A stretch of 64,000 nucleotides of DNA from Roseococcus thiosulfatophilus (GCF_017311575.1 NZ_JAFFQY010000004.1:83776-147775); one strand, 5' to 3'. Positions 43,307-52,448 are shown, numbered from the stretch's first letter. Notes: a model not told the origin generated them from the letters alone. Translations and numbers: made by a program.

Positions 43307-44779
43307 ATGCTCGACGCCACCGCGAAGCTGCCGCTGAAGGACCCCTCGCTGTTCCGCGAGGCCAACCTCATCAACGGCGAATGGGTGAAGGCCGACAGCG
43401 GCAAGACCGTTGCCGTCCGCAACCCCGCCACGGGCGACGTCATCGGCCATGTCCCCGCCATGGGCACCGCCGAGACGCGCCGCGCCATCGAGGCCGCGCA
43501 CGCCGCCTACGGCGCCTGGCGCAAGCTGCTGGCCAAGGAACGCGCCGCCATCCTGCGCCGCCTGCATGATCTGATGCACGCCAATGCCGATGACCTCGCC
43601 GCCATCATGACGGCCGAGCAGGGCAAGCCGCTCGCCGAGGCGAAGGGCGAGGTGGCCTATTCCGCCAGCTTCCTCGAATGGTTCGCGGAAGAGGCCAAGC
43701 GCGTCTATGGCGACACCATCCCGCACAACGCCCAGGGCCGCCGCGTCATCGTGCTGAAGGAGCCGATCGGCGTCTTCGCCGCCATCACGCCCTGGAACTT
43801 CCCCTCCGCCATGATCACCCGCAAAGCCGGCCCGGGCTGGGCCGCAGGCTGCACGGGCGTGATCCGGCCGGCGAGCCAGACGCCCTTCTCGGCGCTGGCG
43901 CTGGGCGTCCTGGCCGAGCGCGCGGGCATGCCGCCCGGGGTGTGCAACGTCATCACCGGCCCGGCCTCGGAGACGGGGAAGGAGCTGACCTCCAACCCGC
44001 TCGTGCGGAAGTTCAGCTTCACCGGCTCCACGGAAGTGGGGCGCACCCTGCTCGCGCAATGCGCCACCACGGTGAAGAAGACCAGCATGGAGCTGGGCGG
44101 CAACGCCCCCTTCCTGGTGTTCGACGACGCGGACCTCGATGCCGCGGTGCAGGGCGTCATGGCGTCCAAGTACCGCAACACCGGGCAGACCTGCGTCTGC
44201 GCCAACCGCATCCTGGTGCAGGCGGGCGTCTATGACGCCTTCGCCGCCAAGCTGAAGGTGGCGGTGGAGGGGCTGAAGGTCGGCAACGGGATGGAGCCCG
44301 GCGTGACGCAAGGCCCGCTGATCAACGCCGATGCGGTGGCGAAGGTGGAGGAACACATCGCCGACGCCACGGGCAAGGGCGCCAAGGTGCTGACCGGCGG
44401 CAAGCGGCACGGCAATGGCGGCAATTTCTTCGAGCCCACCATCCTGACCGGCGTGCCCGTCGGCGCGCTCTGCTTCCGCGAGGAAACCTTCGGCCCCGTG
44501 GCGCCGCTGTTCCGCTTCGAGACGGAGGAGGAGGGCATCCGCCTCGCCAATGACAGCGAGTTCGGCCTGGCCGCCTATTTCTACGCCCGCGATGTGGGCC
44601 GCATCTTCCGTGTGGCGGAGGCGCTGGAGAGTGGCATTATCGGCATCAATGAGGGGATCATCTCGACGGAGATCGCACCCTTCGGCGGCGTGAAGCAATC
44701 GGGCCTGGGCCGCGAGGGCAGCAAATACGGCATCGAGGACTATCTCGAGATCAAATACCTCGCGATGGGCGGCCTCTGA
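43307..44779 (+). CDS. gabD: NAD(P)-dependent succinate-semialdehyde dehydrogenase
   Basis: Aldehyde dehydrogenase of 490 residues with GabD-like sequence throughout (INGEWVKADSGKTVAVRNPA, TRKAGP, ASQTPFSALALGVLAERAG). Catalytic Glu262 lies in MELGGNAPF and nucleophile Cys296 in YRNTGQTCVCANR; Asn164 is in TPWNFPSAM. At the cofactor site GabD normally reads CTMVLKPASQTP, but here it is CTGVIRPASQTP with Arg187 in place of the Lys, and GWAAG in place of ALAAG, so cofactor preference may differ. It oxidises succinate semialdehyde to succinate. AGGAGG lies 8 nt before the ATG at 43307. An intradiol dioxygenase gene follows. Confidence 0.9.
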   Translation: MLDATAKLPLKDPSLFREANLINGEWVKADSGKTVAVRNPATGDVIGHVPAMGTAETRRAIEAAHAAYGAWRKLLAKERAAILRRLHDLMHANADDLAAIMTAEQGKPLAEAKGEVAYSASFLEWFAEEAKRVYGDTIPHNAQGRRVIVLKEPIGVFAAITPWNFPSAMITRKAGPGWAAGCTGVIRPASQTPFSALALGVLAERAGMPPGVCNVITGPASETGKELTSNPLVRKFSFTGSTEVGRTLLAQCATTVKKTSMELGGNAPFLVFDDADLDAAVQGVMASKYRNTGQTCVCANRILVQAGVYDAFAAKLKVAVEGLKVGNGMEPGVTQGPLINADAVAKVEEHIADATGKGAKVLTGGKRHGNGGNFFEPTILTGVPVGALCFREETFGPVAPLFRFETEEEGIRLANDSEFGLAAYFYARDVGRIFRVAEALESGIIGINEGIISTEIAPFGGVKQSGLGREGSKYGIEDYLEIKYLAMGGL

Positions 44780-44784
44780 CCCCC

Positions 44785-45645
44785 ATGCGCGACTTCGATG
44801 AGGCCAGCATCACGGATGCGGTGCTGGCCCGCTTCGACCAGACGCCCGACCCGCGCCTGCGCCAGGTGATGCAGGCGCTGGTGCGCCACCTACACGGCTT
44901 CGTGCGCGAGGTGGAGCCGAGCTTCGAGGAATGGCAGGCGGCCATCTCCTTCCTGACGCGCACCGGCCAGAAGTGCGACGACAAGCGGCAGGAGTTCATC
45001 CTGCTGTCGGACACGCTGGGCGTGTCCATGCTGGTGGACGCCATCAACCACCGCCTGCCGGAGGGGGCGACGCCCACCACCGTGCTCGGCCCCTTCCATG
45101 TGGCGGGGGTCGCGGAAAAGCCGCTCGGCAGCGTGCTGGCGAATGGCGTGGGCGGCGAACGCCTGCATGTCTCCGGCCAGGTGACGAGCGCGGATGGCAC
45201 GCCCCTGGCGGGCGCGCTGATGGACATCTGGCATTCGGATGCGGAGGGCTTCTACGACGTCCAGCGCGCCGAGGGCCCGGTGCCCGAGCTGCGCGCCTGC
45301 TTCCGCGCCGATGCCGAGGGGCGCTTCCATTTCTGGACCATCACGCCCACCGCCTATCCGGTGCCGACCGATGGGCCGGTGGGGGCCATGCTGCAGGCCA
45401 CCGGCCGCCACCCCATGCGGCCCGCCCATGTGCACTTCATGATCAGCGCGCCCGGGCACGAGACGCTGGTGACGCATGTCTTCGCCGAGGGCGATGAGTA
45501 TCTCGACAGCGATGCGGTCTTCGGCGTGAAGGACGCGCTGGTGGTGCCCTTCGCGCCGCAGCCGCCGGGCGTGGCGCCGGACGGCACGGTGCTGGACGCG
45601 CCCTGGCGCACCCTGCGCTATGACTTCGCGTTGAAACGAGCCTAG
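44785..45645 (+). CDS. Intradiol ring-cleavage dioxygenase (hydroxyquinol/catechol 1,2-type)
   Basis: A 286-residue non-haem Fe(III) dioxygenase. An N-terminal helical dimerisation domain (about 1-100; RQEFILLSDTLGVSMLVDAI, LPEGATPTTVLGPFHV) precedes the catalytic beta-sandwich. The iron ligands are Tyr157 (AEGFYDVQ), Tyr191 (TPTAYPVP), His215 and His217 (MRPAHVHFMI). The arrangement matches catechol or hydroxyquinol 1,2-dioxygenases, which open catechols between the hydroxyls to give muconates or maleylacetate. The exact ring substrate is unassigned. It follows gabD by 5 bases and overlaps the convergent TRAP gene by 4 bases. Confidence 0.87.
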   Translation: MRDFDEASITDAVLARFDQTPDPRLRQVMQALVRHLHGFVREVEPSFEEWQAAISFLTRTGQKCDDKRQEFILLSDTLGVSMLVDAINHRLPEGATPTTVLGPFHVAGVAEKPLGSVLANGVGGERLHVSGQVTSADGTPLAGALMDIWHSDAEGFYDVQRAEGPVPELRACFRADAEGRFHFWTITPTAYPVPTDGPVGAMLQATGRHPMRPAHVHFMISAPGHETLVTHVFAEGDEYLDSDAVFGVKDALVVPFAPQPPGVAPDGTVLDAPWRTLRYDFALKRA

Positions 45646-46961
45646 CCCACCAAGGCCGTCGCGATGGCCGGCACGAAGGCGATCAGCACCAGCGCCGCGC
45701 CCATCACCAGCACATAAGGCAGGGCGCCGGCGAAGATCGTCTCCACGCCCACCCGCGGGTCGCTGAGTGTCGCCTTCACGGTGAACACGGAAATGCCGAA
45801 GGGCGGCGTCAGCAGCCCCATCTCGACGGCGATGATGACCATGATGCCGAAATGGATCAGGTCGAACCCCATGGCCTGCGCGATGGGCGCGCCGATGGGC
45901 ACCATGATCAGCAGGATGGAGGTGCTGTCCAGGATCATCCCCATCAGCAGCACGATGACCACGAAGGCGGCCAGGAAGCCGTAGGGGCCGAGGCCCATCG
46001 TCTCCACCATCTCGCCGATGGCCTGGGGCACGCCCGCCATGGAGAGCATGCGCGAATAGAGGCTCGCCGCGATCAGCAGGAAGAGGATGGAGGCCGAGAC
46101 CAGCCCCGTCTCCCGCAGCACCCGCCAGAATTTCGGCCAATCGAGCTGCCGCCGCGCCAGCGCGATCACCAGCGCGCCGGCCGCACCCACCGCACCGGCC
46201 TCGGTCGGCGTGAAGAAGCCGCTGTAGAGCCCGCCCAAAATCAGCACCACCAGCGAGAGGATGGGCACGGCCTTGGCCACCATCTCGCCCGCCGGCATGT
46301 CACGCTCGGGCACCGTGGGCGCGGGGCCGGCGGCGGTCATGATCCGGTGCGGGAAGAAGGTGGCGCGCACCCAGATCAGCGCCACGAAGCCCAGCGCGAT
46401 GATGATGCCCGGCAGGATGCCGGCGATGAACATGCGCCCGATGGAGACCTCCGCCAGCACGCCATAGACGATCATCAGCAGTGAGGGCGGGATCAGCATG
46501 CCCAGGATGGAACTGCCCGCCACCGTGCCCGTGGCGAAGCGCATGGAATAGCCGTGCCGCACCATCTCCGGCACCGCCACCTTGGTGAAGACGGCGGCCG
46601 AGGCGATGGAGACGCCCGTGACCGCCGCGAAGATCGCGTTCGCCCCCACCGTCGCCATGCCAAGCCCGCCGCGCACGCGCCGCAACAGCGCCTGCGCCAC
46701 CTCGAAGGTGTCGCGCCCCACATTGGAGACGCTGACCAAGAGGCCCATCAGCACGAACAAGGGAATGGTGGCGAAGAGGTAGTCCTGGATGCCCGAATAG
46801 GTGGACATCGCGGTGAAGCGAAACGCCAGGTCCGGATTGTCGCGGATGAGCCAGACGCCCACCGCCCCGGTGCCGATCAGCGTGATGCCGATGGGCAGGC
46901 CCAGCATGATGAGGCCCACCATGACGCCGATCAGCGTGAAGCCCAGCGTGATGTCTTCCAT
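45642..46961 (-). CDS. TRAP transporter large permease (DctM)
   Basis: The 439-residue, 12-helix large membrane subunit of a TRAP transporter. Family motifs are MLGLPIGITLIGTGAVGVWL, GVSIASAAVFTKVAVPEMVR, TVAGSSILGMLIPPSLLMIV, and GGLYSGFFTPTEAGAVGA. It forms the secondary active importer with the small subunit encoded upstream and the receptor further upstream. The stop shares CTAG with the stop of the convergent dioxygenase gene. The substrate is unknown; TRAP systems import carboxylates and aromatic or keto acids with Na+ or H+. Confidence 0.93.
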   Translation of the reverse strand: MEDITLGFTLIGVMVGLIMLGLPIGITLIGTGAVGVWLIRDNPDLAFRFTAMSTYSGIQDYLFATIPLFVLMGLLVSVSNVGRDTFEVAQALLRRVRGGLGMATVGANAIFAAVTGVSIASAAVFTKVAVPEMVRHGYSMRFATGTVAGSSILGMLIPPSLLMIVYGVLAEVSIGRMFIAGILPGIIIALGFVALIWVRATFFPHRIMTAAGPAPTVPERDMPAGEMVAKAVPILSLVVLILGGLYSGFFTPTEAGAVGAAGALVIALARRQLDWPKFWRVLRETGLVSASILFLLIAASLYSRMLSMAGVPQAIGEMVETMGLGPYGFLAAFVVIVLLMGMILDSTSILLIMVPIGAPIAQAMGFDLIHFGIMVIIAVEMGLLTPPFGISVFTVKATLSDPRVGVETIFAGALPYVLVMGAALVLIAFVPAIATALVG

Positions 46962-46964
46962 GGC

Positions 46965-47504
46965 TCAGCGCCCCCGGATGGCGCTGGGCAGCAGCGCGAG
47001 ATGGGCGATGGCGCCTGCCGCACCCCCCAGCACGATCAGGGCGCGGAAGGGCCAAGTGGGCACGGTGAAGAGGCCCTGCACGCCGAAGAATTCCCGCAGG
47101 GCCAGCGAATTCCACACGCCGGGCCAGGCCGCCCAGGCGATGAACGCCATGACCGCGGCGCCCACCAGCAGGAACAGCACTTCCATCGCACGGCCCAGCG
47201 GTGGCGCCGCGCGCGCGATGCGCTCGATCAGGAAGTCCGCCCGCGTCATGCGGCGCTGGTGGATGGTGGCGCCGATCTGCAAAAACACGATGCCCACCAC
47301 CGAATGCGCCGCGATCTCGGCCACGCCCGTGATGGGCGCGTTCAGGAAGGAACGCCCGATGACGTCGGCGCAGATCAGCAGCATCAGCCCGAAGGTCCAG
47401 ATGGTGCCGATGGCGGCCAGCGCATCGAGCGCGATCCGCACCGGGTCGAAGCCGGTGCGTTCGGGCGCGGCGTCGAGCGCCGCCATGTTCGTGTCATCGG
47501 CCAT
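46965..47504 (-). CDS. TRAP transporter small permease (DctQ)
   Basis: A 179-residue membrane protein with four hydrophobic helices. Typical parts are LLICADVIGRSFLNAPITGV, EIAAHSVVGIVFLQIGATIH, RMTRADFLIERI and a last helix FRALIVLGGAAGAIAHLALL. It starts 21 bases after the DctP gene ends and lies 3 bases before DctM, so dctPQM is one operon. Confidence 0.88.
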   Translation of the reverse strand: MADDTNMAALDAAPERTGFDPVRIALDALAAIGTIWTFGLMLLICADVIGRSFLNAPITGVAEIAAHSVVGIVFLQIGATIHQRRMTRADFLIERIARAAPPLGRAMEVLFLLVGAAVMAFIAWAAWPGVWNSLALREFFGVQGLFTVPTWPFRALIVLGGAAGAIAHLALLPSAIRGR

Positions 47505-47525
47505 GGCGGCACTCCTGCCAGTGGT

Positions 47526-48596
47526 TCAGGCGGTCACTTCGCGGTCCCAGTCGCGGCCGGGCGTCTGGCCCGCGCCACGGATGGCGACGAAATAAGCGTT
47601 GAGCACGTCGCGCGCGGCGGGGCCCGAACTGCGCGCCCAGGTCTGCGCGATGTTGGGCAGGCCGCTGATCCAGCGCTGGCGCTCGGCGGGGGCGAGCGTG
47701 GTGATGATGGCGCCCTTCTGCACCATCTCCGCCTCCGCGGCCGCGATGCGCGAGGACACGTCCTGGATGTGCGCGACGGTGCTGGCCTTGCCGGCGGCCG
47801 TCATGGCGCGGCGCACCGGTTCGGGGAAGCGGCCGAAGCGCTGGCGGTTGGCCGCGATGCCGCCCACATACATGGCACCCACGTCGCATTTGCAGATGTG
47901 GCGCGCGACCTCATAGACGCGCGTGGGCAGGATGCCCACGAAGAAGGAGAGCGCGCCCTCGGACACGCCGGTCTGGATGTCCGTGTAGTAGGTGGTCAGC
48001 GCGCCATCCACCGGCGTCGCCCCCGTGCCCGAGAGCCAGTTCGCGCTGGTGCCGGGTGCGGAGATCTTGCGGTTCCGCAGATCATCCAGCGTGCGCACCG
48101 GGAAGGTGGACCAGATGTGGTAGGTGTCCGTGATGAAGGAGGAGAGCGGCACCATGTTCAGCGAGGACCAGTTCTCGCGGATGGCCGGCACGTTCTCGTT
48201 CATCGCCTCGAAGGCATTGGCCACCACCGCGTGGTCGCCGGTGGCGAAGGGCGTGAAGTAGGTGACGTTCTGGAGGGGCATGGTGCTGCCTTCCCACAGC
48301 GTGCCGACATAGCCGATGTCGGTGATGTTGTCGCGCACCGCCTCCATCGTGTCCTGGAAGCGATACAGCGTGCCGCCATAGGCCTCGCGCCAGTTGATGC
48401 GGTGGGTGTTGCCGTTGTCGCGCAGGAATTTTTCCGTCTCCGGCTGGAAGACGTTCTTCATCATGGACACCCAGAAATTCGCGACCGGGTGGGACGAGGC
48501 GATGGTGACGTTCAGCGCCGTCTGCGCCTGGGAATGCACGGCAAACAGGGGCAGTGCGGCGGCGCCGGCGGCCAGGCTGCGGCGATGGATGGACAT
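47526..48596 (-). CDS. TRAP transporter substrate-binding protein (DctP family)
   Basis: A 356-residue periplasmic receptor. The signal peptide SLAAGAAALPLFAVHSQAQ is followed by LNVTIASSHPVANFWVSMMK, ITDIGYVGTLWEGSTMPLQN, and the ligand-carboxylate region LRNRKISAPGTSANWLSGTG. It differs from C4-dicarboxylate DctP in several places and resembles receptors for aromatic or bulky acids, but the ligand is not certain. It lies between the Mo-hydroxylase genes and dctQM on the same strand, 24 bases after the large hydroxylase subunit, consistent with one catabolic operon. Confidence 0.88.
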   Translation of the reverse strand: MSIHRRSLAAGAAALPLFAVHSQAQTALNVTIASSHPVANFWVSMMKNVFQPETEKFLRDNGNTHRINWREAYGGTLYRFQDTMEAVRDNITDIGYVGTLWEGSTMPLQNVTYFTPFATGDHAVVANAFEAMNENVPAIRENWSSLNMVPLSSFITDTYHIWSTFPVRTLDDLRNRKISAPGTSANWLSGTGATPVDGALTTYYTDIQTGVSEGALSFFVGILPTRVYEVARHICKCDVGAMYVGGIAANRQRFGRFPEPVRRAMTAAGKASTVAHIQDVSSRIAAAEAEMVQKGAIITTLAPAERQRWISGLPNIAQTWARSSGPAARDVLNAYFVAIRGAGQTPGRDWDREVTA

Positions 48597-48620
48597 GTTT
48601 CTTTCCTCCCGTTCCCGGCG

Positions 48621-51017
48621 TCAGAAGCGGCCCAGCGCGGCCAGGATGCGCGCGGGGGTGAAGGGTTGTTCCAGCACATGGGCACCCAGCGGCGCCAGCG
48701 CGTCATTGATGGCGTTCATCAGCGCGCCAGGTGCGCCCGCCGTGCCGGCCTCGCCCGCGCCCTTGGCGCCGAGCAGGCTTTCCTTCGTGGGCGTCTCGAC
48801 ATGGCCCACATGGATGTCCGGCATCTCGGCCGACATGGGCACCAGGTAGTCGGCCATGGTGGTGGTCAACAGGTTGCCGCGCTCATCATAGACGCAGTGT
48901 TCGTAGAGCGCGCCGCCCAGCCCCTGCACCACGCCGCCGCGCACCTGTTCGTCCACCAGCAGCGGGTTCACGACGCGGCCGCAATCCTCCACCACCCAAT
49001 GCTCCAGCAGCTTCACCATGCCGGTGTCGGTGTCCACCTCGGCCCAGCAGGCCTGGATGCCGTTGGTGAAGGCGAAGGGGTATTCCTTGGTGATGAAGTG
49101 GCGCGTCTGCACCAGCTCACGCGGAAGGTCGCGCGGCAGGGTGTCGCCGCGGAAATAGACGATGCGGCCGAGTTCGTGCAGCGACATGCGCTCCGCCCCC
49201 GTCGCGCGGTCGGTGATGTGGCCCATCACGATGTCGAGGCTCTCGGGTGCCGCCTGGAGCATGGCGCCCGCCACCTCCAGGATCTGCGCCTTCAAGGCGA
49301 GGGCCGATTGCAGCGCCGCCTCGCCGCCGATGCCCGCCCCGCGGCAGGCCCAGGTGCCGCCGCCATAGGGGGTGTTCAGCGTGTCGCCGGTGATGATCTT
49401 CACCCGCTCCACCGGCACGCCCACGCCATGGGCTACGATCTGCGCGAGGATGGCCTCGGTGCCCTGCCCCTGTTCCGTGACGCCGGAGGACGCCACGACC
49501 GACCCATCCGGGTCCATCCGCACCGTGCAGCCATCCTGCGCGGAAATCCGCGCGCCGCCGATGCCATACATGAAGGGCGAGGGGTTGGTCAGCTCGATGA
49601 AGGCCGCGAAGCCCAGGCCGCGATACACGCCGCGCTTGCGCTGCGCCTCCTGGTCCGCGCGGATGCGCGCCACCGGCACCATCTCCAGCAGCTTGTCGAG
49701 CGAGGCATGGTGCGACAGCCCCTCGAACCGCATGCCCGGCGGCGAGGTGAAGGGGTAGGCGTCGTCGCGGATCATGTTGCGCCGGCGCAGTTCGATGGGG
49801 TCCATCCCCAGCTCGCGCGCCGCCATCTCCATCAGCCCCTCCGTCACGGCGGTCGCGATGGGGTGGCCGACGGCGCGATACTGGCAGGTGGGCGCCTTGT
49901 TCTGCAGCACCACGCGCGTCGTGCAGCGGTAATGCGCGAAGTCATAGGGGCCGCCCACCAGGTTCACCACCTGGTTGCCCTCCATGGCCGAGGTGCGTGG
50001 ATAGACCGAATACGGCCCGATGCCCGTCAAATCATCCACGTCGAAGCCGATGATGGTGCCATCCGCCTCCACCGCCATCCGCGCCTTGATGCGATGGTCG
50101 CGCGCATGGATGTCGGAGGCGAAGCTCTCGAAACGGTCCGCGATGAACTTCACCGGGCGGCCGAGAATGCGCGCCACGGCGGCGACGGCGACCTCGTCCG
50201 GATAGACATGCACCTTGATGCCGAAGCTGCCGCCCACATCCTTGCAGATGACGCGGACCTGGCCCTCCTCCATCCGCAGATGCTTGGCATAGACGGTCTG
50301 CATCATGTGCGGGGCCTGGGTGGCCTGGTGCACCGTCAGCGTGCCATCCGCGCGGTTGTAGTCCGCGATGATGGAGCGTGGTTCGAGTGTCACGCCGGTG
50401 TGGCGGCCCGTGACGAAGGTGGCCTCCACCACCTTGTGCGCGGCGGCGAAGGCCGCGTCCACATCGCCCTTGGTGGCGGTGCGGGTGAAGACGAGGTTGT
50501 CGCCCAGCTCGGGGTGGATCACCACCGTGCCGGCATCCAGCGCCGTCTCCATGTCGGTCTGGGCGGGCAGGGGGTCCCAGTCCACTTCCAGCGCCGCCAC
50601 GCCATCCTCGGCGGCCGCGCGCGTGTCGGCGAGCACCGCCACCACCGCCTCGCCCTGCCAGGTGGCGCGTTCCAGCGGCAGCGGGTGCTGCGGCGCGGAC
50701 TTCATGCCCTTCAGGTGGTCCAGCACCGCCACCCAAGGGTCACAGACCTTCGCCAGGTCCGCGCCGGTGAAGACGCGCACCACGCCGGGCACCGCCAGCG
50801 CCGCCTCGGTGCGGATGGCCGCGATGCGTGCATGGGCGTGCGGGCTGCGCAGGAAGGCCGCGTGCAGCATGCGCGGCAGCACCACATCATCCGTGTAGGT
50901 CGCGCGGCCCTGCACCAGCTTGGGCAGGTTGGGCCGCGGCACCGAGCGGCCGATATAGGAGTTGGGCAAATCCTCGCGCGAGAGGCCGATGCTGGCGGGG
51001 GTGGGCATGTCGTTCAT
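48621..51017 (-). CDS. Molybdenum hydroxylase, molybdopterin-binding large subunit (xanthine dehydrogenase/CoxL family)
   Basis: A 798-residue large subunit. It has GRSVPRPNLPKLVQGRATYT, GEAVVAVLADTRAAAEDGVA, VTLEPRSIIADYNRADG, VRVICKDVGGSFGIKVHVYP, and the catalytic Glu in GAKGAGEAGTAGAPGAL near the C-terminus. The Mo-site loop reads QYRAVGHPIATAVTE, not the AYRCSFR of true CO dehydrogenase, so it is an aldehyde, purine or heteroaromatic hydroxylase. It works with the 2Fe-2S and FAD subunits encoded just upstream. ATG at 51017 overlaps the end of the 2Fe-2S gene. The TRAP receptor downstream suggests the substrate is imported as an anion. Confidence 0.9.
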   Translation of the reverse strand: MNDMPTPASIGLSREDLPNSYIGRSVPRPNLPKLVQGRATYTDDVVLPRMLHAAFLRSPHAHARIAAIRTEAALAVPGVVRVFTGADLAKVCDPWVAVLDHLKGMKSAPQHPLPLERATWQGEAVVAVLADTRAAAEDGVAALEVDWDPLPAQTDMETALDAGTVVIHPELGDNLVFTRTATKGDVDAAFAAAHKVVEATFVTGRHTGVTLEPRSIIADYNRADGTLTVHQATQAPHMMQTVYAKHLRMEEGQVRVICKDVGGSFGIKVHVYPDEVAVAAVARILGRPVKFIADRFESFASDIHARDHRIKARMAVEADGTIIGFDVDDLTGIGPYSVYPRTSAMEGNQVVNLVGGPYDFAHYRCTTRVVLQNKAPTCQYRAVGHPIATAVTEGLMEMAARELGMDPIELRRRNMIRDDAYPFTSPPGMRFEGLSHHASLDKLLEMVPVARIRADQEAQRKRGVYRGLGFAAFIELTNPSPFMYGIGGARISAQDGCTVRMDPDGSVVASSGVTEQGQGTEAILAQIVAHGVGVPVERVKIITGDTLNTPYGGGTWACRGAGIGGEAALQSALALKAQILEVAGAMLQAAPESLDIVMGHITDRATGAERMSLHELGRIVYFRGDTLPRDLPRELVQTRHFITKEYPFAFTNGIQACWAEVDTDTGMVKLLEHWVVEDCGRVVNPLLVDEQVRGGVVQGLGGALYEHCVYDERGNLLTTTMADYLVPMSAEMPDIHVGHVETPTKESLLGAKGAGEAGTAGAPGALMNAINDALAPLGAHVLEQPFTPARILAALGRF

Positions 51018-51487
51018 CGGACGGCCTCCCGCCGGGCGGCGAGCGTGGTCTCCACCGCCTCCACGATGGCCTGGTAGCCGGTGCAGCGGCAGTAATTGCC
51101 CGACAGATGCTCGCGGATCGCTGCGCGGTCCGCATCGGCGTGATGCGCCAGGATGTCGGCCGCCGCCATCACCATCCCCGGCGTGCAGAAGCCGCATTGC
51201 GCGGCGTTCCGCGCCACGAAGGCCTCCTGCAAATCCGCCACCTCGCCGCTGTCGGTCAGGCCCTCGATGGTGGTGACCTCGGCGCCGTCCAGGCTGGCGG
51301 CCAGCACGAGGCAGCCGCGCACGATCTCGCCATCCACGCGCACCGTGCAGGCGCCGCAGACCCCGTGCTCGCACCCGGCATGGGAGCCGGTGAGGCCGAG
51401 ATCGAGCCGCAGGAAATCGATCAGGTGGCGGCGCGGTTCGACATGGCGCGTCACGCGCTCGCCATTGACGGTCAGGGTGATCATCAT
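51014..51487 (-). CDS. Molybdenum hydroxylase 2Fe-2S subunit (CoxS family)
   Basis: A 157-residue electron-transfer subunit with two [2Fe-2S] clusters. The plant-ferredoxin-type site is HAGCEHGVCGACTVR (Cys39, 44, 47) plus Cys59, and the second site is QCGFCTPG (Cys98, 101) with NYCRCTGYQ (Cys133, 135). Electrons pass from the molybdenum cofactor to the FAD subunit. The start codons ATG-ATG at 51487/51484 overlap the stop of the FAD-subunit gene, and the stop overlaps the large-subunit start. This gives the order FAD - FeS - Mo. Confidence 0.94.
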   Translation of the reverse strand: MMITLTVNGERVTRHVEPRRHLIDFLRLDLGLTGSHAGCEHGVCGACTVRVDGEIVRGCLVLAASLDGAEVTTIEGLTDSGEVADLQEAFVARNAAQCGFCTPGMVMAAADILAHHADADRAAIREHLSGNYCRCTGYQAIVEAVETTLAARREAVR

Positions 51488-52350
51488 GCGGCCTGCTCCG
51501 TGGCGGGCGTGAAGGATTGCAGCGCGCGGCCCAGCAGCACGCGGCAGAGATGGCGCTTCATGGCGGGCGGGCCGTGCAGGTCGGCGGGCGGGTCGAGATC
51601 GGCATCCAAGGCGGCCTGGGCGGCGGCGATGGCGGTTGCGTCCAGCGCGCGACCTTCCAGCGCGGCATTGGCGCGCGCGGCCAGCACCGGCCCCTCGCCC
51701 ACGCCGAAGAAGGTCAGGCGGGGCGAGGCGATGCGGCCATCGGCACCCAGGTCCAGCACCGCCGCGAGCCCGGTCATGGCGTAGTCGCCGCTGCGCCGCG
51801 CCACTTCCAGGATCACCGTGCGCTGCGAAGGCCCGGCCAGCGGAAATTCGACGGCGGCGATGATCTCGCCCGGTTCCAGCGCCGTGGTCAGCAGGCCGGT
51901 GAAGAATTCGGTGGCCTTCACGCGCCGCTCGCCGCCCGCGCGCGCCAGCACCAGCGTGGCATCCAGCGCCACGGCGCAGGCCGGCAGTTCGGCGGCCGGG
52001 TCGGCATAGGCCAGGCTGCCGCCGATGGTGCCGCGGTTGCGGATGGCGGGGTGCGCGATGTGCGGCACGGCCTGCGTCAGCAGCGGCGCGTGGCGGGCCA
52101 CCAGCGCGTCCCGCCCCAGCTCCGCATGGCGCGTCAGCGCGCCCACGCGCAGCACGCCGCCCGCCACGCTGATGCCGCGCAGTTCGGGAATGCGGGTGAT
52201 GTCCACGAGGGTGCCGGGCTCGGACAGGCGGAAGGCGAGGGTGGCCAGCAGCGTCTGCCCGCCCGCCAGGATCTGCGCCCCCTCCCCCAGCGCGCGCCAC
52301 AGCTCATCCAGGCTCGACGCGCGCAGATATCCCAGTGCGGGCCACTTCAT
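51484..52350 (-). CDS. Molybdenum hydroxylase FAD-binding subunit (CoxM family)
   Basis: A 288-residue FAD subunit. It opens with FMKWPALGYLRASSLDELWR, carries AQILAGGQTLLATLAFRLSE (FAD pyrophosphate loop) and IRNRGTIGGSLAYADPAAEL (second FAD loop, TIGG), and has the C-terminal CO_deh_flav_C region. It probably passes electrons to quinone or oxygen. It is the first gene of the operon; a perfect palindrome lies 45 bases upstream in the shared promoter with the divergent TetR gene. Confidence 0.9.
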   Translation of the reverse strand: MKWPALGYLRASSLDELWRALGEGAQILAGGQTLLATLAFRLSEPGTLVDITRIPELRGISVAGGVLRVGALTRHAELGRDALVARHAPLLTQAVPHIAHPAIRNRGTIGGSLAYADPAAELPACAVALDATLVLARAGGERRVKATEFFTGLLTTALEPGEIIAAVEFPLAGPSQRTVILEVARRSGDYAMTGLAAVLDLGADGRIASPRLTFFGVGEGPVLAARANAALEGRALDATAIAAAQAALDADLDPPADLHGPPAMKRHLCRVLLGRALQSFTPATEQAA

Positions 52351-52394
52351 GAACGCTGCTCCCTGCGCGAGACTGCACGCCCCGCGCCACTTGT

Positions 52395-52408
52395 TGATCA
52401 ATTGATCA
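52395..52408. promoter_or_regulatory. Perfect palindrome, probable TetR operator
   Basis: TGATCAATTGATCA is a perfect 14-bp palindrome midway between divergent starts (52350 minus, 52449 plus). It is AT-rich in a GC-rich background. Its place between a TetR gene and the Mo-hydroxylase operon fits an operator that represses both. Binding was not tested. Confidence 0.65.
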
Positions 52409-52448
52409 GCGGAGGGCAGCATGTTGTCAAGCGAGAGGAAGCAGAGGT

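Noticed and set aside
46554..51077. 1507-codon plus-strand open frame
   Set aside because: It is antisense to the TRAP and Mo-hydroxylase genes, His/Arg/Gly-rich and without family features; an artefact of high GC.
52421..52448. ATG at 52421 as TetR start
   Set aside because: It is out of frame with the TetR coding sequence.
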